This document shows, one piece after another, positions 35,104 through 45,683 of a stretch of DNA of 64,000 nucleotides (positions are counted from its first letter, which is position 1; each line of letters starts with the position of its first letter). The DNA is taken from NCBI GenBank assembly GCA_018466975.1, contig CM031556.1:2418001-2482000 (forward strand), in the 5' to 3' direction. The notes under the pieces are model-generated. The model had not been told where the DNA came from. It saw only the letters and a program-made list of their open reading frames with translations, and did no database searches. A program made the translations under genes and the position numbers. This DNA comes from Sparassis latifolia (lineage: Eukaryota > Basidiomycota > Agaricomycetes > Polyporales > Sparassidaceae).

Positions 35104-37880
35104 ATGTCTGCTATTCCTGCTCCAACCGTTCTCCTCTGCAAGGAGGAGTGGCCCGACGCCGATTTCGAACTCCCTGATGGGGAGCCTATCCATGCCTCTG
35201 ATGCCGAGGACGACAAAGCAGACGGTGTAGAGGACTGGGACGTTGAAATGGACCTTGCCCCCTCGACCCGTGTAAAAGCCCAACTTGTCCTTGACGGCCT
35301 CGCTGCCAGGTCCCATTCCTCATCTCGGCCACACCAGATGTTCACCATTCGTCCCCCTCTTCCTAATTCTCCCACCCAGGATGACGATGACGATGACGAG
35401 GGTGTCTCCACCATCAAGGTGGCCGCCCTTCCCCGAGTGCCTCCCAAGGCCTCACCCCAGCCTCCAATTGACGAAGACTTTGAAGATGCCTTTGCCCTTC
35501 CTGCAGACCTCACTCAACTGTCTCTGCGGCCATTGTCCCTCATCCACCGCTCTTCCAAGGGCTCCCTGGAATGGGGCGACAAGGACCAGACCTCCTCTTC
35601 TCAGTCTTCCGACGCATACTCTACCCTCGGTTTTGCCGATACTTATCCTTCATCCAACAACACATCGCAGCCCGAAACAGAGACTGACGAGGACGACGAG
35701 GAAGCAAGCGAGCTCGATGGTCTTGTCATTCCCACCGGCCTCTTCGAGTCGGGTTCGAGTAGCAAGAAGCTCACCAAGATCCTCGAGAAGAAGAAGAAGA
35801 CCGCACTCACCGGTGACCGTCTCAAGTTCGCTAGCCCCGACCCCGAGGACGACTTCGAGATGGGTCTGGTTATTGACAACGACGTCGAGCTCAGCCCGAG
35901 CAGACTGCTGCAAAATGCTCAGACGACGAAGCGATTTGCGGTGCCCACTATCCGTAGCAAGAGCATGCCGGCCCGACCACTAGTAACAACACGGCCACCA
36001 TCACGCCTCCTGAAGGGTGACCGTGCACGATCCCCAAACAATCCACCTATATCATCCGCTCAACAGCTTCGCAAGCTTGCGGAGCCGTTGCCTTCCACGC
36101 GCCTCGGCCAGCCCGTCCGCTCGCAAACGTACAGCCAGGCGTTGACATCTTCGCCACCACCCACCTTCCTTGCACCCAAGCCGGGCAGTCTGCGCGTGCA
36201 GAAGTCGCATACCGGGCTCAAGCCATCCTCCCCACCGTCTACACGCCGCCTCGGACGCAAGGCGTCTCTCCCGTCGCTGTCGGAATCCAGTCAGACCCAG
36301 GCGTCAGGCTCTGGGTCGGGTTCGGGCACGGGCCAGGCGAGTGCTACGGTGGGGCGGTACGATGCGCCCACCGCATCGTCGCGTGCGAAATCGCACACGA
36401 GTTCGACGAGCCGGATGCACGCGCTCGAGTACAACGTGCCGCCCACCAGGCCGTCAACCCCATCGGCGAACCCTGCTGCCCTGCGGCTCACGATGCCCAC
36501 GTCCTCGTCGCGCCTCAAATCGCGCACGCCCATATCGTCTGTGTTTCCTAGCCCTACTGTTGCAGCGGTGGCCCCCAGTAGTACGATCCATCTCACCGCT
36601 ACCACCATCACGCCCGCCGTCCGCCACATCCACGAAGTCGCGCCACGGCTATGGTCATGCGCAGACACAGTCCATGCCCGTCCCCGTGAAAGTCCTGCGG
36701 AAACCGAAGCGGCAGCGAACGTACGGTGATGGCACTGAGCTGGACGCGTTCGAGGACCTCCCACTCGACCGGGAGAAGGAAGGGCGGTTCAGGATGCAGC
36801 CTAGGGGCACTCGCATCCCGGGCGCGTCGTATCCCAAGTCTGTTACTGCTGAGGGAAGCGCTGGTGCAGGGAAGGGCACGCTGCGGAGGAAGACGAAGCG
36901 CGAACTGTCGGAGGGTAGCTATGGTGAGTGCTTTTGAACTTTTGTGTGGTAGACAGACGATGACCTTTTTGTTTCAGAAATGTCGAAAGCCGCTGCTCCT
37001 CCAGCAAAAACGCTCAAGCGCACAGGGCGGATTGAATTCCCAAGTAAAACATCCGATTCCATGGCTGTCGATCCGCCCCTCAGGTCGACCGAGGCAGAGC
37101 TTGGTTTGAGGAAGAAGAAGTCGCCCTACTCGCCATCACAAACACGGCGAAAACCTACCCTGATTCGCAATCTCGGCGGTGCCGGTGCGCCCAAAGGCAA
37201 GTCTATGCATACAATCAGGCTTTCCTAGTCACTAATTGAACATCTGTCCAGTCGTCGGAGAGATGAAATGGAATCCAAACACACTCCGCTGGGAAGGCAA
37301 CGACCAAGCTCTCCGCGACTTCGACGCCGCCGTCGGCAGCTCAACGCGCCCCGCGCTCATCACGCACCTCACGGGCTCGTCTATCGGGTCCCCCGTTGGC
37401 TCGTTCGCAGCGGGCGCCCGCGTCGTCGGCAACATGATCTTTGATCCCGCACGTATGTGCTGGATCTCGACGCTCTCGCCGGACGAGGACGAACCGGACG
37501 TCTTCGCCGACCTCGCGGACGATGAAGACGATGACGACTGGGAGGGGAAGGGCGGCACGATCCGCGCGAACCAGCCGCTACCGGGCGCCGTCCGTTCTCC
37601 TGCGAAGCAAGTGTCCGCGACGGAGCCGCCGAGCCCCGCGCGGAGCCGCTCGCGCGCGCACTCCGAGAGCGAGAGCGACCGATGTTCGCGCGCGTCGATG
37701 GTGTGCGACATAGACGATGCGTTCGCCGATAAGTGCCGCGAAGCGGAGGAGCGACACCGCGCGGAGCTCAAGGGCTGGCTGACGCCGCTGTCGACACCCT
37801 CAACACCATCGTCGCTCATCGCGCAAACGGACCGCTCGCATCTGTACGATATACGTGCGCTCGCGACGCGCCAGTATTGA
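35104..37880 (+). CDS. BYR4: Byr4/Bfa1-like septation-network GAP scaffold
   Basis: Homologue of the scaffold that, with Cdc16/Bub2, forms the GTPase-activating complex for Spg1/Tem1 at spindle poles and restrains septation. The ATG at 35104 begins MSAIPAPTVLLCKEEWPDAD. Acidic and Ser/Pro-rich sequence follows, with LTKILEKKKKTALTGDRLKF and DFEMGLVIDNDVELSPSRL. The family signature is at the end: PTLIRNLGGAGAPK joined by an intron to VVGEMKWNPNTLRWEGNDQ, then VGNMIFDPARMCWISTLSPD. It ends ALATRQY, stop at 37880. Between about 36540 and 36645 the open frame changes. Either an intron from GTGTTT (36541) or GTGGCC (36571) to the AG before TCGCGCC fits, or there is an indel, so that junction is unresolved. 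Confidence 0.8.
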
Positions 37881-38756
37881 GCGTTCACACGTTTGTTTCA
37901 CGACCCGTCACGACTTCTCGCTTTACCTTTTCTTATTGTCTTTGAGCTCGCTGATTGTTCTCGTTCTCGGTACAAAGTTTTTTGCGTCGTCCACCACGCC
38001 CCTACCCTACCCGCTACCCCCCATCTCTCCCCCTTTCTCCTTCGCTGTGCTATCTTACTTTGTTCTGCAATGCCTCCTGTTTCCTCCTGTCTCTTGTCTT
38101 GGTTTGCTTTTTCCTTCGTCTCTCAGCCCACTGATCTGTATGCCACAAATATGACACAAAATTTATGTTGAAACAGTAACTCGAGAATGGCGATACAAAT
38201 TCACGCTCGGTCTGAACGTAGGGTGTGAACACATCGGTAGGAGAGAGACATAGCTAGCGGAGACAACGAGACCGACCAGGGAGAGAGAGTAAGTACAGCG
38301 CCCGGATTCAAGTGGACGGGAGGGGAGGTCACTGAGGAAGAAGGTAACACTCGAACGATACTACTCCAATAACGGAAGAATAACGGCGGCCTGGAGGAGG
38401 CAATAGCCAACGCGGTAGAGAAGATACGTTATAAATATCAGTCAACCAGGATCAAGAATAGGAAGGGACGAGATAGGGTACGCGCGGTGTTGTTACAAGA
38501 AATGGAATGCATAGATGGGACTCGATAATAGAAGAGCCTGGATGGACCACCCGACGTTGAGGCCCTTCTACATGTCGCCCGCGAATCGTCTGTGGCCCAC
38601 CAGGAATGAGAGAGAAACAGAGAGCTAAACAAGAGGACATAGCGAGGATAGACAGACAGCGATCAGGAGAGCGAAACGGGGTAGAATGAAATAGAAAAGG
38701 AGACGAGGGGACGCGCGCAGCTCGTTCGACGCACGGAAGCGAATAGATCTCATTCT
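37881..38756. other. Convergent intergenic region with mirrored base skew
   Basis: 876 bp between inward-facing stop codons. The first ~290 bp are pyrimidine-rich on the plus strand. From about 38180 on, the plus strand becomes purine-rich (GAGAGA runs), meaning pyrimidine-rich on the minus strand. Each half fits a 3' untranslated region of its own gene. No coding signal. Confidence 0.4.
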
Positions 38757-41006
38757 TCAGGTGCGGCCGCTGAGGGTCTTTCTGCGTTTCTTGGACTGGT
38801 GAGCCTCCCGGATTTCGGAGTCACTGTCGTCGTCCCTCAACCAGTCGGCTAAGAGGTCCCTTCCGGCCTTCCGGCCCCACTGAATGGGCGACACAGGCGC
38901 CGTCTCCTCCCTCTCCGGGCGAGACATTGTCGCGATGTCGTGGTCCTCATTGCGGTGTGACTTCCGTTTGTGCTTGCCGCTGCTCGACCGGCTTCTGCTG
39001 GAGAGGACTGCGTCCATGAGGCCCATGCCGAGGCCTGCGAGCGCAGTGGCCTTGCCTTTGGCACTGCTCGAGCTACCAGAGCCGGAGCTGTAGGATGACA
39101 CCTGGCGAGACCGAGCAGACCCTGGCTGAGTGGACATGAGGGTCATATTTTCCTCCTCAGGAGAGGGGGGTGGGCTCAGTTCACCGCCGCTCTCTCCGGC
39201 ACTGCCCTCGCCGCCGCTCTCTCCGGCACTGCCCTCGCCGCCGCTCTCTCCGGCACTGCCTTCGCCGCCGCTCTCTCCAGCACTGCCCTCGCCGCCGCTG
39301 CCAGTCAGGTCGACCCACGATTCATAGAGCGAATCCGCGAACGGATCTTCTCCTTGCAGCTGGATGGGAGCCAACAGACCCGTCCCGCTGGCGGATTTTG
39401 GGACGGGAGACAGCGACATGTCTCGACAGGAGCTACTAGCTGTCATAGCAGATCCCATGCTGACGTCCTTCCGGCTGCTCATTGTACGTCGTAACGGCGA
39501 TTCGGCAATCCTGTACTCCTTGAACTTCGAGCGGTCCGACATAGGCGCGGGCAAAGGGCCATCGTAGAACAAGCGCCGCGGCGTGGACCCAGTCGTAAAC
39601 CTCAGCTTGTCATCGAATTCGGAGAAGGGGCCTTTGTCGGCGCCGTCGGAGAGGGCGAAGGGGCTGCTGAAGATGCTCCGTTTGCCCCGCTCGCTGGCAG
39701 GAACAATGACGACAGGACTAACATCAAGCCCGCTCACAGTTGGACTCGCCTCCCCGCGCGCGAGCATGCACAGCGAGAGGTCCCGTGCGCTGTGGAGCGG
39801 ATGACTGGGGCTTGGGAAGCGCCAGGGCTGGTCGGACGGGAGCCGCGCGGGAGAGTGGCGGAAAGAGGGAGTCACAAGAGGATCGTAGGGTGATTCGGCG
39901 ATATAAGTGAAGTTCAGACGCCGCCTGCTTGCCGACTTTGAAGGTGAGAAACCAGGCGTCAGAGGAGGGGTGTTGACCGTCACGGAACGGAAGAGGTCAA
40001 CGTTGCCATCAGGCTCAAGGACCTCGTCCTGAAGAAGACGAGGGTATTGTCCCGACGGCTGAATTGCGACTGCAGATGACCGGTCGGGAAAAGACGCATC
40101 AGGGCTTCGATGGGACTCGCCGTTGCAGTCAGCTGCATCAATGCGGTCCATTGATGGTCCCTCCTCCATGTTCGCCGTTCCGGAGTTGTTCGCGCTGCTC
40201 GGTTGACTGGCTTCCCGGTCCTTGTTCTCCTCTGCACAAAATGCACATTGATCGGAGGCGCTATGTAAACAGGCTCGTAAAGACGTACTGTTCGAACCAC
40301 GACCCTTACGTTCGGCGGTGTCGCGTCGGTTGGACATGGCGATCTTGTGCTTTTCGTAGACGTGCCGACGCCACATACTTTTCGCGTTCACCCCCGCGTA
40401 GGTGCGGCGGCAGAAAGTGCATCGCAGCTTGGGCTGCTCCTCACCTCCGGGCCACTTATCCTTGACGTCTTTCTTCTTCGTGGGGCACCACCCGCGAGGT
40501 GGCTCAAGCTGTGACGGGTAGCAGATCGCTGCGGGATCGCTGTGGATATAGGATATGAAATCCTTCGGGTCGAGGAACCACTCCGGATTTGCCGCCATGA
40601 GGTTGTAGGTCAGACCGTCCTTGTATTTGTGAGCATCCGGGAAAGAGGTGAACGGTGGACGGATGAAGACAGCGCCAGGATCTGTCGGGGATGGGTCCAT
40701 AGTTAGTGATGGATTGTAGCTGAGGTGATGGTTCCGCGACGATGTGTGTCGCGTGGTAGGGTTTCGCGATGTCGACGCTATGCCAGGGGGGAGATTAGGT
40801 GGCTCAGCTGGAGCTGCAGACAATGTGGATGGATCTGGGGCGTCGAATTGATAAGGCTTGGGCCTGAAAGTACTCGCGGGATGAAAGTACGCGGGTTCTG
40901 TTCCCGAGGTCGTTAGGCGGCGCTTCAGGCTTCGTGAGGATGATTCGGCCACGGAGGGGCCAGAGAAGGAGTATGACGCAGTAAGTGAGGGGCGGCGGGA
41001 GTCCAT
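38757..41006 (-). CDS. Unknown protein with one C2H2-like finger and a Gly/Glu/Ser repeat
   Basis: Not a named family to me. ATG 41006-41004; stop 38759-38757; 749 codons if unspliced. After a Ser/Pro-rich start comes a conserved-looking block with GLTYNLMAANPEWFLDPKDF and SYIHSDPAAICYPSQLEPPR. Next is a finger CTFCRRTYAGVNAKSMWRRH plus VYEKH (C-x2-C ... H-x4-H). The rest is low complexity with SP/TP sites, the GGEGSAGES repeats, and a basic C-terminus (HQSKKRRKTLSGRT) suited to nuclear entry. A typical intron, GTACGT to GTGCAG (40288-40232, 57 nt), lies right after the finger. Because it is a multiple of three and stop-free, spliced and unspliced forms both read through. A nuclear DNA- or protein-binding role is inferred only. 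Confidence 0.72.
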   Translation of the reverse strand: MDSRRPSLTASYSFSGPSVAESSSRSLKRRLTTSGTEPAYFHPASTFRPKPYQFDAPDPSTLSAAPAEPPNLPPGIASTSRNPTTRHTSSRNHHLSYNPSLTMDPSPTDPGAVFIRPPFTSFPDAHKYKDGLTYNLMAANPEWFLDPKDFISYIHSDPAAICYPSQLEPPRGWCPTKKKDVKDKWPGGEEQPKLRCTFCRRTYAGVNAKSMWRRHVYEKHKIAMSNRRDTAERKGRGSNSTSLRACLHSASDQCAFCAEENKDREASQPSSANNSGTANMEEGPSMDRIDAADCNGESHRSPDASFPDRSSAVAIQPSGQYPRLLQDEVLEPDGNVDLFRSVTVNTPPLTPGFSPSKSASRRRLNFTYIAESPYDPLVTPSFRHSPARLPSDQPWRFPSPSHPLHSARDLSLCMLARGEASPTVSGLDVSPVVIVPASERGKRSIFSSPFALSDGADKGPFSEFDDKLRFTTGSTPRRLFYDGPLPAPMSDRSKFKEYRIAESPLRRTMSSRKDVSMGSAMTASSSCRDMSLSPVPKSASGTGLLAPIQLQGEDPFADSLYESWVDLTGSGGEGSAGESGGEGSAGESGGEGSAGESGGEGSAGESGGELSPPPSPEEENMTLMSTQPGSARSRQVSSYSSGSGSSSSAKGKATALAGLGMGLMDAVLSSRSRSSSGKHKRKSHRNEDHDIATMSRPEREETAPVSPIQWGRKAGRDLLADWLRDDDSDSEIREAHQSKKRRKTLSGRT
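39185..39292 (-). repeat. 27-bp coding minisatellite, four copies
   Basis: Four head-to-tail 27-bp units encode a nine-residue Gly/Glu/Ser repeat (GGEGSAGES) in the minus-strand protein. A further partial unit follows at 39293. The four copies differ by only one or two bases, so copy number may vary between strains. Confidence 0.85.
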
Positions 41007-41605
41007 TGTTGCGGGTTGTGTGTGTATGTGCGATGAGTGCTGCTCGCTGTAAGATAAGGGCGTTGAGTGGACTATGCTGTGTCGTCAACGCTGTAACATA
41101 CAAAGGTAATGGCCGACGGGGAGCGGAAGAGACAAGATATAGGAGGGTGATGGGCCGAGCGAGCAGCGAGCAAGCAGACCAGGGGTGACACCGATGACCT
41201 GCACAGTAGAGGTGGCCAACGTGGTGGCGATTCTCTCCTTTTCAAGCGGAGATGCCACGCGGGGTGCGCGCAACACCACGTGATCGTATATGGCGCTCTA
41301 GTCTATACTATTGAGTCTATGTACTTTCCCTTGTTCTCTTTCAAGCAATCTGCTTGGCAAAGCAATCCTTCCTTCGCACCGCTGAATAGGTTGAGATCGG
41401 GCTATCAGAGCTGACAGAACACTGGACACTTTTTCAGCCGGCACCACCCGCCACCGAAAGCAAGTCGCATTGCCTCCATGCTGCTGCTGCGTGGAGGCTA
41501 GATACCCTCTAGAATCAAAAAAAGAATTGGGGGATAAATCGATATACATCGCTACCATGTACAAGGTGCACCAGAGCTCGGAAGTGGTCCCGCCGTTCCC
41601 ACCGA
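41007..41605. promoter_or_regulatory. Intergenic region upstream of the C2H2-like gene
   Basis: 599 bp between the DUF423 stop and the finger-protein ATG, both on the minus strand. It presumably holds the finger-gene promoter. Small open frames have no recognisable motif. Confidence 0.35.
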
Positions 41606-42397
41606 TCAGAGGGCCAGTGCAACGTATCTATCGAATTTTCGAACGCTCAGCGATTCATCAGTGACTGGTCAGCGTTCATGCTCACCCAGCTATCATGATC
41701 GAACCGCCAATCGGGGTTATGGGACCGAGCCATCTCAACCTGTTGCGAATCATTATTGAACCCTGCTCCACCTCTGCAAGCAAGCTTACTTGTCGCGGGC
41801 GAGTATCAGCGCCATAATACTGCCTGAAAATATGACACCGCCCACCGCTATGGCAGGCCCAGCAAACCTATGGACCGCGAAGCGCGGATGGAGGGAAAGT
41901 AGCAGTAACCCAAGTCCATTGTAGACCTTTTTGGTCGAATTGTCAGCTCCCAGGATGATACATCCGATAACACATCAGTGCTCCGTGTCGGACACACGAT
42001 ACCACAAGTGGCAGTGAACTACCGACAGAGCAGCTCCGACGCACACGTATGCAGCGTGAATTCAGAGAATTTATGTGATATCACGGTAGGGAATTGATAC
42101 GGCCACAGTTGTAGACGTACTGCATAGTGCGAGGCAGTTGCCCAAGCATTGACTTGATCCACGGTGATTCCAGACCTCTTCTTAAGTCCGTGTGCCCCAA
42201 ATGCACCCGTAGCCATGCCGATTGCGACTAGGAGGCAGGGATAACATGAGCGGCGGAAATTGGCTGTCTGAGGCTTAGCAGACAAAGATTGTGCGGTTAC
42301 CTAAGATTGCTCCCGACTTCCATAACAACCCGGGACCAGGAATGGTTGAAGCAACGCGGTGCAGAAGAGGCGTGGAGGAGGATATCGGCTGAGACAT
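41606..42397 (-). CDS. DUF423 / TMEM256-like small membrane protein
   Basis: Small multi-pass membrane protein of unknown function, related to bacterial YgdD and animal TMEM256. ATG 42397 starts MSQPISSSTPLLHRVAST. Exon 1 joins by a short intron (donor GGTAAC, acceptor CCTAG) to VAIGMATGAFGAHGLKKRSG, the most diagnostic segment. Later exons give NGLGLLLLSLHPRFAVHRFA and GPAIAVGGVIFSGSIMALIL, then LRWLGPITPIGGSIMIAG. The last coding exon is only 22 nt (41627-41606) and adds YVALAL and the stop. If that final intron is not removed, translation stops directly after MIAG. Length is about 130 aa, right for the family. Confidence 0.8.
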
Positions 42398-42617
42398 AGT
42401 GGAAGTAAAAATGCCAGCGCAAAAGGATGACGACTGTTCCTCACGAACTACCCCGGCACGATCCGCACTCGTTCCACAGATCAATCGGACGGATCTCAGC
42501 AACATCAGTTCACTCCTTGAGGCAATTGACTCCGAACAACGTATCCAGAATGCATTATACAAGTACTTAGGAGACGGGGTGACGCTGTGTCCATAGGTAT
42601 CAAAGCCGTCGATCATT

Positions 42618-42807
42618 TGTTAGGGCTGGTGGTTTCCCAATCAGGAAACATATATTAGTCAGCACATAGGTATGTCGGAGAACATACTGGAATCTCCTAG
42701 AATTACTGTGTAGTATAAATATATGGCCCCAACCGCATGAGCCCCTCATGCGCTTGTGACCCATGGCCTAACAGCCGAGTGAGTAGTAGTGATCAACCTC
42801 ACAATAC
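42618..42807 (+). repeat. Left LTR (190 bp)
   Basis: First copy of the terminal repeat, preceded by target-site duplication CATT. A TATA box (TATAAATATATGG, from 42714) sits about two-thirds into the repeat, where an LTR promoter would be expected. A short palindromic stretch ATGAGCCCCTCAT follows. Confidence 0.85.
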
Positions 42808-43336
42808 AAGCGCATACCTACTATTCACGCCGCGGGGGATAGTTTGTATACGGCCCGATCTGGTAACAGAGTGTACCGCGAAAGGTCGCCGAGGCCGTAG
42901 GCGCGTAGGAGACTGTACCGTGATACGGGTAGGACCCCGCGAGCAGGTCAAGTCGAAAGTCTTCGCAACTAGGCAGGGTCGCCACTGCCGGAGTTGGTGA
43001 AGCATGGCGGCAGGGTATACTGGCATTTAGCATATGTGCAGAGAACCCTTGGAGCCAGGTGCAACTGAAGACAGTGTGCAAATGGCGAGCCGAACGTTAC
43101 GCGTGTGTCGCGGACGAGGGACAGAGTTCCCGAATTGGAAGGATCCGTGGGAATACTGGAGCATCGGCTCTGTTGTCGTGGTCGAAGGATCTGGCGAGAT
43201 GGTAGCATTGGCTCTCTTGTCACGAGCATAGGGCTCCCACAACATTTGGGGTATTCAGGGTCAAAAGGAAAAATATATTGGATGGCATAGGAGATGCCAG
43301 GATTGAGGGGGGAGCACAGTAAGGTGTTTCCAGATT

Positions 43337-43345
43337 GAGGGGGAG
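43337..43345 (+). other. Polypurine tract
   Basis: GAGGGGGAG lies directly before the right LTR, the expected place for plus-strand DNA priming. A similar ATTGAGGGGGGAG occurs about 40 bp upstream. Confidence 0.7.
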
Positions 43346-43535
43346 TGTTAGGGCTGGTGGTTTCCCAATCAGGAAACATATATTAGTCAGCACATAGGTA
43401 TGTCGGAGAACATACTGGAATCTCCTAGAATTACTGTGTAGTATAAATATATGGCCCCAACCGCATGAGCCCCTCATGCGCTTGTGACCCATGGCCTAAC
43501 AGCCGAGTGAGTAGTAGTGATCAACCTCACAATAC
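43346..43535 (+). repeat. Right LTR (190 bp)
   Basis: Second copy, matching the left LTR base for base by eye. It follows the polypurine tract directly and is followed by CATT. It ends 16 bp before the stop codon of the minus-strand phytase pseudogene. Confidence 0.85.
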
Positions 43536-43551
43536 CATTCCATCCTCCAGC

Positions 43552-45327
43552 TCAGTTAAAGCACTTCTCAAAGTCACTATCCCCATCCCTTCGAGCGTAG
43601 CCCTGAATTTCCATGAAGGCAACGACCGAACGTAGCCTAATCCATGAAGCTTGTCCACTCGACAGAAGTCCAACAGAAGTCCAACGGCTGCGCCGCGTCG
43701 TGGACGAGTATCTTTGAGGCAACCCAAACCCCATTGTTCGTCAGGCATTTTGCGCGGATTGAGCGCATCCTTGGAAATATTGAACAAACCGATGGCTGCA
43801 TATGCTGCGACCATAAGGTTCTCGTGGGAGAAGTCGGCGTAGATCGTCTGATGCGAGGAGAAAGGGAGTGAGAAGTTATGCGTCGTGTGGTCCTGGACTG
43901 GGAGGTCCGACAACCGTGACAGCAATTCGTTCACATATCCGATACCTTGGACAGGGCCTAAGGGTTCGCCGTAGCTAGTTGCACGCGCGGTGTTATCAAT
44001 CAATCCTCGTCCAGATCATATCGAAGACTAATCCCGTTTTGTAGTACTTCTCCACGTCGCCATCGTACTCGAATGCACGGAAATCGTCGTCTGTGAACAA
44101 CCGACAAAATAATGGGCTTGTATTCTCTGTTTCCACTGTTTCGAACGGACACATCGCCATTACGTTGAATATATCCACCTCGTTGAGATCCGCCCCGGGC
44201 GCAGCCTTGTTCAATCGTGCGGCAATTAGCGGTCCAAAAATCGACAGCCATTCTCCCATTTCTGCCGAGCCCTCCCCTGCGTTTGGGCAATCATTCTGCA
44301 GCGTGCTATTTCTCTGTAAATTATTCAGCTCAGAATGAACAGTTGGATGAACGTGGTAGAGGTATGGCGCACGGATTCGGATATCACAACATTGATGTTT
44401 GGATTGTACCTCTGGTGACTGGCTGCTGAAAAACCTGGTAGACATGTAAGTTACAGTTGTATCAGCGGCTCAGGTACGCAGACACACCCACGGTCCAATT
44501 ACCCGCGGTCGCCATTACTCTCGGCATACTCGTCGCTCTGACGAAGGGTATACCGTTGGCGTCCACGAGATGCGAATACCGGTTTTAGGTGGCTTGCCCC
44601 GCCTCAAATGACTGCGAGGCCCGGAACGGTATCAGGTCTTCTTCGCCCATATCATGCCGGTAATCTTTAGAAAGTCGAGGTTCGACTCGACAAACTTGTG
44701 CGGGGAGGCGAGACGCCGTATTGAACTCCATCAGCTTTGGCGGGATAGCGCGCACCATGGCGTTGCAGCTACCGAGGAATGTTCAACATAGAGAGAACTG
44801 GAAATGGTACAGGTCTTCTCACAATGTTTACCTACAGACGACAGGCGAGGCCAACATTGGGCATTTAGCAAGGATGCAACGGTTCGCAGATAAAAGATGC
44901 CGATTGATTTCAAGCACGTTCAGGGACACTAGGTCTGACACCGACCTACACAGCTCGCGCAGTCAAAGTCAACGCTCAGCGTGAGGAAACCGTACCAAAA
45001 GGATTCAGGTTCTGTCAATTGAAGCGAACTCACCCGAGTGACTTTGCAATGCTTTGGAGGTGATACATATTCGTCTACAGGATGCCAAGGCGAGTACTGT
45101 CCCCGAAGTCTCTGAACGTGGTCTGGTACACCCAATCCAAGAGATACATCTGTGCCGCAATTTCTCATATATTTCCACGTGCCAACACAGTATGCATAGC
45201 ACAGACAAGATAGAACTGTGGTCGCCTTCAAGCAACGGAAAAGATACTAGTTGAAACGAGACGGCCACTCAGCATGCGAGTGAAGGCGAGAATCAACAAC
45301 AGGAAGCTTTTCTCCAGAGGGCGACAT
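43552..45327 (-). pseudogene. Phytase (histidine acid phosphatase) pseudogene
   Basis: Remains of an ascomycete/basidiomycete 6-phytase-like gene, read on the minus strand. Recognisable pieces in order: a possible start MSPSGEKLPVVDSRLHSHA, a membrane segment ending CVGTWKYM, QYSPWHPVDEYVSPPKHCKV, a degraded region where RHGARxP should be, RASQSFEAGQAT, LVDANGIPFVRATSMPRVM, AGNWTVGVS, NDCPNAGEGSAEMGEW, MCPFETVETENTSPLFCRLF, GPVQGIGYVNELLSRL, FYADFSH-type sequence and YARRDGDSDFEKCFN. Disabling changes: loss of the active-site motif, an in-frame TAA at 44587-44585, a frame change near 44668, and an 11-bp tandem duplication at 43664-43685 just after DAAQPLDFC. The HD motif also reads HE. Confidence 0.82.
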
Positions 45328-45683
45328 GGTCGTAGGAATACAGAGACTGTGGGGAGCAAAAGCTGGTATGAGGAGGCTCTGATGTCACCGAAGTCTTCAG
45401 CGAGCTCCGCCTGGCACCTGGGCATGACACTGCGTGTAAATATGGTTCCTTCTTCCATGTTTCGTACTCGATGATACAGGCTGAAATAGCCTGGCCCATG
45501 AACGAAAATTCTGCGCCTGCACTCGAGGATGCATGCAAATTAGTCGGAACATTGTCGGCAAACTGTGGTAGGCGTTGAATGCCAAAAGCAGAAATTTGCA
45601 AACATGGATCAACAGAGCAAGTAGTTCTGTAATAGTAAACTTCTTCGACTTCGCCTGCTCGATCATTGCACTTTCTTCGCGTG
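45328..45683. promoter_or_regulatory. Divergent region before SPB1
   Basis: 356 bp between the presumed start of the dead phytase and the SPB1 ATG. It should contain the SPB1 promoter. Minus-strand open frames across it overlap the SPB1 start and show no homology. Confidence 0.35.

Larger units (their letters stand above)
42618..43535 (+). mobile_element. Short non-autonomous LTR element (TRIM-like)
   Basis: Two 190-bp direct repeats, identical as far as I can read, bound a 538-bp interior. Each begins TGTTAGGGCTGG and ends CTCACAATAC. The whole is flanked by a 4-bp target duplication CATT (42614-42617 and 43536-43539). A polypurine tract GAGGGGGAG (43337-43345) abuts the right LTR, which sets plus orientation. 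The interior has no reverse transcriptase, integrase or protease motif in any frame. A TGGTAACAGA at 42861 resembles a primer-binding core but lies 53 bp inside the left LTR end. The end ...AC instead of the usual CA is odd. Confidence 0.8.

Noticed and set aside
42861..42870. TGGTAACAGA as the primer-binding site of the LTR element.
   Set aside because: It starts 53 bp inside the LTR end, whereas a primer-binding site should be adjacent; kept only as a remark.
42969..43379. 136-codon minus-strand open frame inside the LTR element.
   Set aside because: It runs into the right LTR and shows no gag, protease, reverse transcriptase or integrase motif.
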